A stretch of DNA of 64,000 nt from Azospirillum lipoferum. GTDB taxonomy: Bacteria > Pseudomonadota > Alphaproteobacteria > Azospirillales > Azospirillaceae. The stretch is from the NCBI RefSeq assembly GCF_024170005.1, contig NZ_JALJXJ010000018.1, forward strand, positions 1-64,000. The letters run 5' to 3'. Below, one piece after another: positions 17,107-25,910 of the stretch. The notes under the pieces are model-generated. The model made no database searches and was not told the DNA's origin. It saw nothing but the letters and a program-made list of their open reading frames with translations. How positions within the stretch are numbered: the first letter of the stretch is position 1; every line of letters starts with the position of its first letter. Both the position numbers and the translations under genes were made by a program.

Positions 17107-17835
17107 ATGGCCGCATTGCTGGAGGTCGAGCGCCTGTCCAAGCGGTTCCGCGGGCTGAAGGCTGTGTCGGAGGTGAGCTTCTCCGTGCCGGAGGGGCGCA
17201 TCCTGGCATTGATCGGCCCGAACGGGGCTGGCAAGACCACCACCTTCAACCTGATCGCCGGGGTCTTTCCGCCGGACGAGGGCAGGGTGACGCTGAAGGG
17301 CCGCAACCTGACCGGTCTGAAGCCCAATCAGGTCTGCACCGCCGGGATCGGCCGCACCTTCCAGATCGTCAAGCCCTTCGGCCAGTTGACGGTGGAGGAC
17401 AATGTCGTGGTCGGCGCGCTGGCCCGCGAACGGTCGGTGGAGGCGGCGCGAGTGCAGGCCCGCGCCGTGCTGGAGCGGCTGGAGCTGGCCGATCAGGCCA
17501 ACCGTCCGGCGCGCAGCCTGACCCTGCCCGACCGCAAGCGGCTGGAGGTCGCCCGCGCGCTGGCGACCCGTCCGACCCTGCTGCTGCTCGACGAGGTGCT
17601 GGCGGGGCTCCGCCCGACCGAGGTCGACCGCATGGTCGAGGTCCTGCGCGACCTGAACCGGCGAGAAGGGCTGACCATCCTGATGATCGAGCATGTCATG
17701 CGCGCGGTGATGGCGCTGTCCGACCGCGTGGTGGTGCTGGACCATGGCGAGAAGATCGCCGACGGCGCCCCGGCGGAGGTCGTCGCCGACCCCCGCGTCG
17801 TCGAATCCTACCTGGGCGCCGAAGCGTTGGAGTGA
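17107..17835 (+). CDS. livG: Branched-chain amino acid ABC transporter ATP-binding protein LivG
   Basis: A 242-residue ATPase with Walker A GPNGAGKTT, the LivG-type GIGRTFQIVKPF Q-loop region, Walker B LLLLDEVLAGL and an H-loop (MIEHVM). The ABC signature is degenerate: SLTLPDRKRLEVARAL replaces the usual L-x-x-G-Q-Q-R-R segment. This variant occurs in some LivG proteins, so the gene need not be broken, but the cognate LivF would then have to supply a canonical signature. The livHMG operon ends here; the next gene is convergent. Confidence 0.9.
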   Translation: MAALLEVERLSKRFRGLKAVSEVSFSVPEGRILALIGPNGAGKTTTFNLIAGVFPPDEGRVTLKGRNLTGLKPNQVCTAGIGRTFQIVKPFGQLTVEDNVVVGALARERSVEAARVQARAVLERLELADQANRPARSLTLPDRKRLEVARALATRPTLLLLDEVLAGLRPTEVDRMVEVLRDLNRREGLTILMIEHVMRAVMALSDRVVVLDHGEKIADGAPAEVVADPRVVESYLGAEALE

Positions 17836-17847
17836 GCGGCTTCCCCC

Positions 17848-18651
17848 TCAGTTGCTGAGGTTGGCCGGGTTCTCACGGTAGGTGACGGAGGCGACCTCGG
17901 CGGCCAGGGGATGGCCGGGATAGGTGAAGCGGCGCAGCCATTCGGTGTCGCCCGACGCGCTCCAGAAGCGCAGCATCAGGCGGCCGGGCATGCGCGGCAA
18001 CTCATCCGGCTTCCCGGACACCTGATGGACCGGCTTGCCGTCGACGGTCCAGACGATGCCATCGGGCTTCCAGTCGAAGCCGTAACTATGGACGCCCTTG
18101 GCGGCGTCGAAGCCCAGATCGACCACGGTGTTGCGGTGCCCGGTGCCGTTGACGACGTAGCTGATCTCCAGCTTGGTGGTGTCCTTGCCGGCGATCCCCA
18201 TGGTGATCTCGTCCCACGGATCGCCGAAGGGCGGGCCGGTATAGTGGGAGACCGAGGTCATCACCCCATCGGCCTTCACCGCCTTCAGCGACACCGTGTA
18301 GGCGCCGTAGCCGTAGAAGCGGTGGGTCGAGTATTCGCCGCAGGAATAGCGGTCGCCGCCGGAGATGCGGTCGCTGACCGACAGGGAGAGGTGGCCCTTC
18401 TCGGCGGTGACATTGGCGCGGCTCCAGGTGCAGTTCATGTGCCCGCCGGACTTCCAGCCGTCCGACCGCTGCCAGCGCGAGGTCTCGAAGGACCCGCCGG
18501 TCTCGCTGAAGCTGCCGCCGATATGGCTGAACAGCGATTCCGCCAGTGCCGGTGCGCTGCCGAAGACAAGGGGGCTGCTCAGAAAGGCCGCCAGTCCCGC
18601 ACCGATCAAGACCGCTGTCCGCCCACGCTTTCCTGTGGCGTCTCTCCGCAT
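17848..18651 (-). CDS. GH16-family protein with degraded catalytic motif
   Basis: A 267-residue exported protein with a signal peptide ending near ALAESL (about residue 38) and a GH16 jelly-roll: a substrate-cleft segment GEYSTHRFYGYGAYTVSLKA, then FGDPWDEITMGIAGKDTTK and WDEI-region strands through FDWKPDGIVWTVDGKPVHQV. The active-site motif should read E-I-D-x-E; here E138 is kept but the Asp is T140 and the acid/base Glu is G142. Hydrolysis by the standard retaining mechanism therefore looks impossible. It may be a glucan-binding or structural protein. Start ATG 18651 follows GGGAGGA. It lies 154 bases downstream of rodA on the same strand. Confidence 0.8.
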   Translation of the reverse strand: MRRDATGKRGRTAVLIGAGLAAFLSSPLVFGSAPALAESLFSHIGGSFSETGGSFETSRWQRSDGWKSGGHMNCTWSRANVTAEKGHLSLSVSDRISGGDRYSCGEYSTHRFYGYGAYTVSLKAVKADGVMTSVSHYTGPPFGDPWDEITMGIAGKDTTKLEISYVVNGTGHRNTVVDLGFDAAKGVHSYGFDWKPDGIVWTVDGKPVHQVSGKPDELPRMPGRLMLRFWSASGDTEWLRRFTYPGHPLAAEVASVTYRENPANLSN

Positions 18652-18805
18652 GGCTGTTCCTCCCGCTGCAACGGGCCTGCCCGCAAGATCGGTCGGCCCC
18701 CACCCCGATATCGCGAGGGCGGTGCGGGGCGGCAACGGCGCGGCCGGGGTGCGACAGGCGCTTGCCCGGCGTACCTCAGCCGATAACCAAAACGAAAGAG
18801 GCAGG

Positions 18806-19972
18806 TCAGACGTCGGTGACGCCACTCTTGGGGATGCGCACGTCGCGGTGGACGGACATGCTCAGAAGCAGGCCGACGCCGATCATCAGCGTCATCATCG
18901 CCGATCCGCCATAGGACACCAGAGGCAGCGGAATGCCGACGACGGGGATCAGACCCATCACCATCGCCACGTTGACGAAGACGTAGAGGAAGAACTGCGC
19001 GGTCATGCCGACGGCGACCAGCCGGCCGAACTGGCTGCGGCTGTTCAGCGCGATCACCCAGCCATAGATGAACAGCAGGACGTAGAGCGCCAGCAGCGTG
19101 GCGGCGCCGACCATGCCGAACTCCTCCGCCAGGACGACGAAGATGAAATCGGTGTGCTTTTCCGGCAGGAACATCAGCTGGCTCTGCGAGCCGGACATGA
19201 AGCCCTTGCCGAACAGCCCACCCGACCCCAGCGCGATCTTCGACTGCAGGATGTTGTAGCCGGCGCCGAGCGGATCGGTTTCCGGTTCGAGGAAGGTGTA
19301 GACGCGCTGCTTCTGGTAGTCGTGCAGGAACTCCCAGGCGATGGGGATGGCGCTGAGGCCGCCGCCGATCACCAGCAGGAACTTCCAAACCCGGACGCCG
19401 GCGGCGAAGAAGATGGCGCCGCTGCCCATGATCAGCAGCAGCGAGGTGCCGAGATTGGGCTGGAGCAGCACGAAGGCAACCGGGGTGAAGACCAGCAGCA
19501 GCGGCGGGATCAGCAGAAGGGGCCGGCCGATCTGATCCAGCGTCACCCCATGGAAATAGCGGGCCAGCGCCAGCGTCAGCGCCGGCTTCATCAGCTCCGA
19601 CGGCTGGAGCTGGAAAAAGCCGAGGTCGATCCAGCGCTGGGCGCCCATGCCGATGCGGCCCATCAGCTCCACCGCGATCAGCAGGCAGAGCACCATGAAG
19701 AAGATGACATAGGCCGATTTCATCAGGTGGCGGATGTCGACCAGCGCGATGCCCAGCATCAGGACCAGGCCGGGGATGGCGCGGACCAGTTGCGGCTGCG
19801 CCCAGGGTTTCCAATGGCCCCCGGCGGCCGAATAGAGCAGCCCGACGCCGACCCCGGTGATCGTGCAGATCAGCAGGACCAGCCCCCAGTTGATGAGCCT
19901 GAACTTCGTGCCGAGCGTCAGCTGCGACCGCTGCGGCTCCAGGCTGCCGGAGCCGAGATGGGAAAGAACCAC
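18806..19972 (-). CDS. rodA: Rod shape-determining protein RodA (peptidoglycan polymerase)
   Basis: A SEDS-family membrane protein with about ten hydrophobic segments and family motifs GRIGMGAQRWIDLG, FFQLQPSELMKPALTLALARYF and near the C-terminus VNVAMVMGLIPVVGIPLPLVSYGGSAMMT. It polymerises glycan strands for cell elongation with a class B penicillin-binding protein; none is encoded next to it here. The start is uncertain: there is no in-frame ATG. GTG 19972 gives 388 residues, close to usual; TTG 20023 would add 17 basic residues. Confidence 0.93.
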   Translation of the reverse strand: MVLSHLGSGSLEPQRSQLTLGTKFRLINWGLVLLICTITGVGVGLLYSAAGGHWKPWAQPQLVRAIPGLVLMLGIALVDIRHLMKSAYVIFFMVLCLLIAVELMGRIGMGAQRWIDLGFFQLQPSELMKPALTLALARYFHGVTLDQIGRPLLLIPPLLLVFTPVAFVLLQPNLGTSLLLIMGSGAIFFAAGVRVWKFLLVIGGGLSAIPIAWEFLHDYQKQRVYTFLEPETDPLGAGYNILQSKIALGSGGLFGKGFMSGSQSQLMFLPEKHTDFIFVVLAEEFGMVGAATLLALYVLLFIYGWVIALNSRSQFGRLVAVGMTAQFFLYVFVNVAMVMGLIPVVGIPLPLVSYGGSAMMTLMIGVGLLLSMSVHRDVRIPKSGVTDV

Positions 19973-20173
19973 GACCTTACGCCGATGTTGCCGGAAGGGA
20001 CGAAGCCGGATCGGATCCGGCAAGCCGGCCCCGGACTATCGACCGGAGTAAACCGGCCGGCGGGGACCGGCGCGGATAATGCGGCAAGCGGCCCCGCTGG
20101 TAAAGGCGGCCGTGCGCCATTCCCCGTGGAGCCGATTTTTCTAACCGGCTCCGCCCGTCCGAATTCCCGCCGG

Positions 20174-21367
20174 TCAGGCGTGCAACGCAGGGGTCAGCGC
20201 CAGCGGGGGGAAGAAGCGCACCTGATTGCGTCCGGCATGCTTGGCGTCGTAAAGCGCGCTGTCCGACTGGGCCATCAGGTCGGAAAACTCGCTATGCTCG
20301 CGGGTCAGGCTGACGCCGCCGATGCTGCAGGTCACCGTCACGCCGCCTTCGGCGCCAAGCGGGGCCAGCTGCCGTTCGATGGCGCTGCGCAGCCGCTCGG
20401 CCAGCAGCCGGCCGGCCTCCAGGCCCGTTTCCGGCAACAGGATGGCGAACTCCTCCCCGCCGATCCTGCCCACCGTGTCCTCGCGCCGGATCTGCCCGGC
20501 GCAGCAGTCGGCCACCGCCTGGATCACCCGGTCGCCGAACGGATGGCCGGCGCGGTCGTTGATCGATTTGAATCGGTCGATGTCGAGCACCAGCACCGTC
20601 AGGTCACGGCCATGGCGGCGGGCGCGGCGGAACTCGATCTCTCCCAGCTCGAACAGGCGGCGGCGGTTGAGGCTGCCGGTCAGCCCGTCGGTGTGGGCAA
20701 GCTTCGCCAGTTCGCGGTTGAACTCGTCGCTGGCCATCAGGACGTAGTTGATCGCCCCTATGACCGTACCCAGCATCGATAATTGGAAAGTGACCCGCTC
20801 CACCCGGTCGTCGATCATGTAGGCGGCCGGCATTTCCCCCTGAACCAAGCCCGCACCCATGCGGACCAGATACACCATGGCCAATGTGGCCGACAGCAAC
20901 CCGGTGACATAGTGAGGGATGCCGCGACCCTCGTAACGAACCAGCACCTCGAAGGCGATGACAAGCAATACGGCAAAGGTCGCGAAGCTGGTCAGGATGC
21001 GAATACAGGATATGCCGCCGCCGGCTAGCAGCAGCAGAAAGCAGGCCAGGGCCACGGCCAGTCCGGCCGCCGCCGGGATCAGGAGCCTGACCGGCCGGTT
21101 CTGAAGGTGGCGGACGCTGGTGTAGTTCATCGTCAAACCGGCGATCCCCAACCCGTTGGCGAGCGGGACCAGCAGGTCCGGCGCCGCACCGCCGCGCAGA
21201 CCTGCGATCAGGAAGCCCGTTCCCAGCAGGAATTTTCCATAGGAATAGGCGCGCAGGGAATTGCGGATGTGACGCGGATAACGGCCGGAGGCCACGACAA
21301 TGGACAGACCGACCGCAAAGCCGATGACGGTGATGACCTGCGCGATGAAGGTCGTCTCGAAATCCAT
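20174..21367 (-). CDS. Membrane-bound diguanylate cyclase (GGDEF)
   Basis: A 397-residue protein: six or seven hydrophobic segments in the first ~215 residues form an undescribed membrane sensor domain, followed by a GGDEF domain beginning around LAHTDGLTGSLNRRRLF. The active site is G-G-E-E-F at residues 303-307, a functional variant. An inhibitory I-site RxxD (RRED) sits five residues upstream of it, so product feedback by c-di-GMP is likely. No EAL domain is present. It would make c-di-GMP in response to a membrane signal. Start ATG 21367 is preferred to the GTG 15 bases upstream, since the protein then begins MDFETTF just before the first helix. Confidence 0.9.
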   Translation of the reverse strand: MDFETTFIAQVITVIGFAVGLSIVVASGRYPRHIRNSLRAYSYGKFLLGTGFLIAGLRGGAAPDLLVPLANGLGIAGLTMNYTSVRHLQNRPVRLLIPAAAGLAVALACFLLLLAGGGISCIRILTSFATFAVLLVIAFEVLVRYEGRGIPHYVTGLLSATLAMVYLVRMGAGLVQGEMPAAYMIDDRVERVTFQLSMLGTVIGAINYVLMASDEFNRELAKLAHTDGLTGSLNRRRLFELGEIEFRRARRHGRDLTVLVLDIDRFKSINDRAGHPFGDRVIQAVADCCAGQIRREDTVGRIGGEEFAILLPETGLEAGRLLAERLRSAIERQLAPLGAEGGVTVTCSIGGVSLTREHSEFSDLMAQSDSALYDAKHAGRNQVRFFPPLALTPALHA

Positions 21368-21552
21368 CCGCAAACCCGCCACGCACCGTTACGCCGGTAT
21401 GTCAACGGCACGCTATACGAAGCCTTGACCGGTGACAAGCCGAAGGGGGCGAAGTTTGTGTCAGGAATTCTGACTATTGGATCTCGATTGTCCCTGGCGC
21501 CAACTGCAAGTTGACGGTGCTTCCGTTCAACGGTTTTCAGGCGCGTAGCCAC

Positions 21553-22182
21553 TCAGCGCCTTTCAGGCGCGTACCCCTTGACGAACAGGTCGACGGCGGC
21601 GTCGACGAAGCGTTCCAGGTCCGCGTCGCTCGGCCGTTCGCTCAGGCACAGCAGCAGCTTCATGTGCATGTTGGCCTTCAGCAGGCCGAAGAACTGGTGG
21701 GTGGCGAGATCGCAGTCGTTGATCGCCAGTTCCCCTTTGTCCCTCGCATGGACCATGAACTGGTGCGCGCGCTGGAAGGTTTCGGCCGGCCCGCTTTCGT
21801 AGAAGGCCTGGGCAAGCTGGGGTTGGCGCAGCACCTCGCCCAGCACCATGCGGTAGAGACCCAGCGCCTTCGCCGAGGCGATGAAATAGACGAAGGTCCG
21901 GCCGATCAGACGCAACCCGTCCGCCGCCGGAAGGCTCATCGCCTCGTCCCAAATACCGGCCATGACGGAGTTCGCGCATTCGCAGGCGACCATCGCCCGG
22001 AACAGTTCCTCCTTGCTGCCGAAATGGGCATAAAGCGTCGCCTTGGACACATTCGCCTTCTTGGCGACGGCATCCATGCTGACGGCGCTATAGCCATGCT
22101 CCAGGAACAGGCTGCCGGCCGCGTTCATGATCTGAGCGGGCTTCGATCCTGCTTCGGGAGTGGGGGCCACCAATGTGGTCAT
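21553..22182 (-). CDS. TetR/AcrR family repressor of the adjacent efflux pump
   Basis: A 209-residue regulator: an N-terminal TetR HTH (GYSAVSMDAVAKKANVSKATLYAHFGSKEELF, about residues 33-63) and a C-terminal ligand-binding domain of the AcrR C-terminal type. It is divergent from the EmrA-like gene; two related palindromic sites lie in the gap between them, which is the standard layout for a repressor that controls itself and the pump. Start ATG 22182 (MTTLVAP) is preferred over longer forms since the HTH then begins near residue 20. The last 13 bases of the gene's coding end are repeated directly after the stop (21535-21547 and 21561-21573). Confidence 0.9.
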   Translation of the reverse strand: MTTLVAPTPEAGSKPAQIMNAAGSLFLEHGYSAVSMDAVAKKANVSKATLYAHFGSKEELFRAMVACECANSVMAGIWDEAMSLPAADGLRLIGRTFVYFIASAKALGLYRMVLGEVLRQPQLAQAFYESGPAETFQRAHQFMVHARDKGELAINDCDLATHQFFGLLKANMHMKLLLCLSERPSDADLERFVDAAVDLFVKGYAPERR

Positions 22183-22267
22183 GCGCGCCTCGCCTGAGTC
22201 CATGTTCCTGGCCCCTACCGCGTTCCGCATCGCCCGACAAGCCCCCTGACACCAATTGCCAAAAACT

Positions 22268-22344
22268 AAACCGTTCAGTTCGGTCTTGACAACAGATAGG
22301 CCGTCCTCCATCTTCCGACAAGACTAAACTGAACGGTTCAGTTT
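22268..22344. promoter_or_regulatory. Divergent control region with two TetR-type operators
   Basis: Site 2 (22326-22344) is a perfect 9-1-9 palindrome, AAACTGAAC-G-GTTCAGTTT. Site 1 (22268-22284) is an imperfect site that shares the 10-mer CCGTTCAGTT with it. Between them is a plus-strand promoter: TTGACA at 22286-22291 and a weak -10 CATCTT at 22309-22314, 17 bases apart. Site 2 would cover the start of transcription of the pump genes; site 1 lies beside the -35. Assignment to the neighbouring TetR protein is inferred. Confidence 0.75.
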
Positions 22345-22418
22345 CTTTCCCGTGACGGCGCCGGCAAGAGCGATCGGCGGAAAGCGGACCGGACCGCGGT
22401 GGATTGGGGATAGAGACG

Positions 22419-23525
22419 ATGGCGAATGGCGTGCGGAAGATCGTGCTGTCGGGCGTTGCGCTGGCCGTGCTGGCGGGCGGCGCCGTCGCCGGCGAACATT
22501 GGTGGACGGAGGGGCGGTTCCTCGAAGCGACCGACAACGCGTATGTGCAGAGCGACATCACCGTCGTCAGCCCGAAGATCTCCGCCTATGTCCGCGACGT
22601 GAAGGTTGCCGAGAACCAATTGGTGCGGACGGGTGACGTGCTGGCGATCCTGGACGACCAGGACTTCCGTGCCAAGGTGGCCGAGGCCGAGGCCGCGGTG
22701 ACCGCGCAGAAGGCGGCGCTCGGCACGTTGGACAGCAAGCTGGAGCTTCAACGGACGGTGATCGATCAGGCCGCCGCCACGCTGGCGAGTGCGGAGGCGG
22801 AACAGCGCCGCGCCCAGCAGGACTACGAGCGCAACCGCTCGCTGGCCAGCGACAGCTGGACCAGCCGCCAGAAGCTGGAGACCGCCGACGCCGACCTGCG
22901 CAAGGCGGTGGCCCAGGTGGCGAAGTCGCGGGCGGCCCTGGCGTCGGAGAACGAGCAGATCAACGTCCTGCGCGCCACCCGGACCGAGACGGAGGCCCAT
23001 CTGGCCCAGTCCCAGGCGACCTTGCAGACCGCGCGCAACGATCTGGACAACACCGTTGTGCGCGCGCCGGTCGACGGCGTGATCGGCAACCGTGGCGTCC
23101 AGGTCGGCCAGTATGCCCGGCCGGGCGTGCAACTGCTGTCGCTGGTGCCGCTGCCCGACGTCTATGTGGTCGCCAACTTCAAGGAAACCCAGCTGTCGCG
23201 CATGCGCCCCGGCCAGCATGTCAGCATCTCCGTCGACGCCTTCCCCGACCGTCAGCTGACCGGTACGGTGGAGAGCTTCGCCCCGGCGTCGGGGTCCAAG
23301 TTCTCGCTGCTGCCGCCGGAGAATGCGACCGGCAACTTCACCAAGATCGTGCAGCGTGTTCCCGTCCGCATCGCCCTGCCGCGCGACAATGCGCTGGCCG
23401 GCCTGCTGCGCCCCGGCCTGTCGGTGGTGGCGGAGGTCGACACCCGCGGCGCCGACACCCAGCCCCATCTGGCCGGCGGCGTCTTCGGCGCGCTGACCGA
23501 CAAGCAGGCGGTGGCCGCCCGATAA
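22419..23525 (+). CDS. emrA: HlyD/EmrA-type membrane fusion protein of an efflux pump
   Basis: A 368-residue periplasmic adaptor anchored by one N-terminal hydrophobic segment (about residues 8-28). It has a lipoyl/barrel-sandwich half-motif (ATDNAYVQSDITVVSPKISAYV), a long coiled-coil hairpin (about 95-200) and the second half-motif at LDNTVVRAPVDGVIGNRGVQVGQY. This is the EmrA pattern that links a DHA2 transporter to an outer-membrane channel. ATG 22419 is chosen because GGGGA lies 8 bases upstream. The gene is followed by emrB with a hairpin in the 166-base gap. No outer-membrane channel gene is next to it. Confidence 0.9.
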   Translation: MANGVRKIVLSGVALAVLAGGAVAGEHWWTEGRFLEATDNAYVQSDITVVSPKISAYVRDVKVAENQLVRTGDVLAILDDQDFRAKVAEAEAAVTAQKAALGTLDSKLELQRTVIDQAAATLASAEAEQRRAQQDYERNRSLASDSWTSRQKLETADADLRKAVAQVAKSRAALASENEQINVLRATRTETEAHLAQSQATLQTARNDLDNTVVRAPVDGVIGNRGVQVGQYARPGVQLLSLVPLPDVYVVANFKETQLSRMRPGQHVSISVDAFPDRQLTGTVESFAPASGSKFSLLPPENATGNFTKIVQRVPVRIALPRDNALAGLLRPGLSVVAEVDTRGADTQPHLAGGVFGALTDKQAVAAR

Positions 23526-23544
23526 CGGCAGTCACGGCTCCGGC

Positions 23545-23586
23545 GGGAACGCCGCTCCTCCCTCCCCCTTCGGGAGCGGCGTTCCC
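23545..23586 (+). terminator. Hairpin between emrA-like and emrB-like genes
   Basis: A 14-bp perfect stem (23545-23558 with 23573-23586) and 14-base loop, starting 20 bases after the emrA stop. There is no immediate T run (GTCAGCAATTCTTT follows), so it may be an mRNA 3'-end-stabilising stem or partial terminator within the operon rather than a full stop. Confidence 0.55.
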
Positions 23587-23691
23587 GTCAGCAATTCTTT
23601 CGGGTCTTATTGGCCTTTTGGGCAGCATATCGGCCGGAACCGCCCGCATGGCGGCGGGATTCGTTCGGCCAGGACGGAAGGCAGCGGTTCC

Positions 23692-25245
23692 ATGGCGACA
23701 CCGGCCCAGGGCATGCGCCCCCTCACCCCGCGCGACGTCGCCGGCTTCTTCGCGATGGTCGTCGGCATGTTCATGGCGATCCTGGACATCCAGATCGTCT
23801 CCAGCTCGCTGTCGGAAATCCAGGCCGGCCTCGCCGCCAGCGCCGACGAGATTTCGTGGGTGCAGACCTCCTACCTGATCGCGGAGGTCGTGATGATCCC
23901 GCTGTCGGGCATCCTGTCGCGCATCCTGTCGACCCGCGTGCTGTTCACCATGGCGGCCGCCGGTTTCACCCTGACCAGCGTCGCCTGCGCCTTTGCCGGC
24001 GGCATCGAATCGATGATCGTCTGGAGGGCACTCCAGGGCTTCATCGGCGGTGCCATGATCCCGACGGTGTTCGCCACCAGCTTCATGATCTTCCCGCCGG
24101 AAAAGCGGGCGGGCGTGACGGTGATGATGGGGCTGGTCGCCACCATGGCGCCGACCATCGGCCCGACGCTGGGCGGTTACCTGACCCAGCACCTGTCCTG
24201 GCACTGGCTGTTCCTGGCCAACGTCATTCCCGGCATCCTGGTGACTTCGCTGGTCTGGTTCCTGGTCGATGTCGACCGGCCGAATCCGGAGCTGCGCAAG
24301 GGTTTCGACTTCCTGGGTCTGGCGCTGATGGCCGCCTTCCTGGGCAGCCTGGAATATGTGGTGGAGGAGGGGCCGCGGAACGACTGGTTCGACGACGAGG
24401 CGATCTTCGCGCTGGCCGTGGTGGCCGCCATCTCCGCCGTCGGCTTTTTCTGGCGGGTGCTGTCCTACCGCAACCCGGTCGTCGAACTGCGCGCCTTCGC
24501 CGACCGCAACTTCGCCATCGGGTCGCTCTACAGCTTCATCCTTGGCATCGGCCTCTACGGGTCGGTCTATCTGCAGCCGCTGTTCCTGGCCCGCGTACGC
24601 GGATTCAACAGCCTGCAGATCGGCACCATCATGTTCGTGACCGGCGCCTTCCAGTTCATGTCGGCTCCGATCGCCGGCGCCCTGTCGAAGCGGATGGATC
24701 TGCGGGCCATGCTGGCGCTGGGGCTGATCCTGTTCGGCACCGGCGTCTGGCTGAACAGCCACTTCACCGCCGACACCGGCTTCTGGGAGCTGTTCGTGCC
24801 GCAGGCGGTGCGCGGCTTGTCGCTGATGCTGTGCTTCATCCCGATCAACAGCGTGGCGCTGGGCACCCTGCCGCCGGACAAGCTGAAGAACGCCTCGGGT
24901 CTCTATAACCTGATGCGCAACCTGGGCGGCGCCATCGGTCTTGCCGCGATCAACACGGTGCTGACCGACCGCAACGCACTGCACCTGAACCGGCTCGGCG
25001 ACAATGTGAACCTCTCCCGGCCGGAGGTGCAGCAGATGGTCGACAATCTCAGCCAGCGCTTCGACGGGCTGGTGGCCGATCCGACCGCCGCCGCCATGTC
25101 CCGGCTGGTCGGGCTGGTCCAGCGCGAGGCGCTGATCCTGACCTTCAACGACGCCATGCTGCTGATGTCGGCGGTGTTCTTCGGCGCGCTGCTGTTCATG
25201 CCGCTGGTGCGGCGTCCGGGGGCGCCGGTAAAGGCGGATCACTGA
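23692..25245 (+). CDS. emrB: DHA2 family multidrug efflux MFS transporter (EmrB-like)
   Basis: A 517-residue inner-membrane protein with about 14 hydrophobic segments. Family motifs are visible: LDIQIVSSSLSEIQAGL in TM1, QTSYLIAEVVMIPLSG, the motif-C-like GLVATMAPTIGPTLGGYL in TM5 and the WHWLFLANVIPG loop after it. It exports lipophilic drugs or acids by proton antiport through the EmrA-type adaptor. Expression should follow that of the adaptor under the divergent TetR repressor. The long C-terminal tail (FNDAMLLMSAVFFGALLFMPLVRR) is the final helix. Confidence 0.93.
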   Translation: MATPAQGMRPLTPRDVAGFFAMVVGMFMAILDIQIVSSSLSEIQAGLAASADEISWVQTSYLIAEVVMIPLSGILSRILSTRVLFTMAAAGFTLTSVACAFAGGIESMIVWRALQGFIGGAMIPTVFATSFMIFPPEKRAGVTVMMGLVATMAPTIGPTLGGYLTQHLSWHWLFLANVIPGILVTSLVWFLVDVDRPNPELRKGFDFLGLALMAAFLGSLEYVVEEGPRNDWFDDEAIFALAVVAAISAVGFFWRVLSYRNPVVELRAFADRNFAIGSLYSFILGIGLYGSVYLQPLFLARVRGFNSLQIGTIMFVTGAFQFMSAPIAGALSKRMDLRAMLALGLILFGTGVWLNSHFTADTGFWELFVPQAVRGLSLMLCFIPINSVALGTLPPDKLKNASGLYNLMRNLGGAIGLAAINTVLTDRNALHLNRLGDNVNLSRPEVQQMVDNLSQRFDGLVADPTAAAMSRLVGLVQREALILTFNDAMLLMSAVFFGALLFMPLVRRPGAPVKADH

Positions 25246-25339
25246 GTAATTTCCCGGCGAGCGGGGTAGGTTGCCGCCCGTGGGTTGTGCTATAGCTTGC
25301 CGAAGCGTCTGAACGCCTGTTCGAACCCCGCCGAGTCCC

Positions 25340-25867
25340 ATGAGCAAGCGCCAATACACCCGAACCGAGGTCAAGGAACTTCTGGGCGCGCTGGAACGCC
25401 AGTGCCGCGAGGCATCGAAGCTGGCCCAGTTGGCCGAGCATGAGGCCAGCAAGCACAGCTTCGGTGCCTACCGCGATTTCCGCGACAAGGTGGGCGAGTT
25501 CCAGGCACTGGTGATCTTGATCGAGCAGCGCCTGCGCAATCTGGTCGATGCCCGTTCCGACGATCTGCGCGACCAGTTCGAGAAGCTGGACATGGTGATG
25601 CTGGCCCTTCTGGTGCGGGCCAGCATGCGCTTCTTCTTCGTGCTGTCGGCCAACCCGATCCTGCCGATGGGCGCCCGCGAAATTTTCGTGGCGGAACTGC
25701 GCAGTCTGCACGATGCGGCGGAGAAGCTGAAGCGCCCCAACTATGTCGGCAAGCTCGGCCCGGAACTTGACCGCGATCTGGAAACCGCGTCGCTGATTCT
25801 GGAAGAGATCATCGACAAGGCACCGAGCCTGCTGAACTTCCGCGGGGTACCGGTGAGCGGGGAGTAG
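25340..25867 (+). CDS. Conserved helical protein of unknown function
   Basis: A 175-residue protein with no signal peptide, no membrane segment and no motif I recognise. It is almost entirely predicted helix, rich in Leu, Glu and Arg, with an early stretch ERQCREASKLAQLAEHEASK and a middle hydrophobic patch MVMLALLVRASMRFFFVLSANP. It has normal codon use and GC-rich third positions like its neighbours, so it is a real gene. It stands alone between emrB and a convergent gene. A cytoplasmic scaffold or adaptor role is possible but not supported by anything specific. Confidence 0.7.
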   Translation: MSKRQYTRTEVKELLGALERQCREASKLAQLAEHEASKHSFGAYRDFRDKVGEFQALVILIEQRLRNLVDARSDDLRDQFEKLDMVMLALLVRASMRFFFVLSANPILPMGAREIFVAELRSLHDAAEKLKRPNYVGKLGPELDRDLETASLILEEIIDKAPSLLNFRGVPVSGE

Positions 25868-25910
25868 GGGGCACCCTCAAGAGGCGCCCCGCATCACTCG
25901 CTTCGCGAAA

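Noticed and set aside
20128-20152. Hairpin GGAGCCG/CGGCTCC after the diguanylate cyclase gene as terminator
   Set aside because: Seven-base-pair stem, no T run on the minus strand where it would be needed; too weak to call.
18365-20782. A 2.4-kb plus-strand open frame across the GH16 gene and rodA
   Set aside because: Its product is rich in His, Gln, Asp and Arg with no domain, and both minus-strand genes under it are clear family members. It is an antisense effect of high-GC codon use.
21535-21573. 13-base direct repeat at the end of the TetR gene
   Set aside because: TTTCAGGCGCGTA occurs twice, 26 bases apart, likely a small tandem duplication at the gene end. No sign of an insertion or attachment site.
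23338-25452. A 2.1-kb minus-strand open frame opposite the EmrAB-type pump genes
   Set aside because: Low-complexity charged product and no family features; the plus-strand genes have complete motifs.
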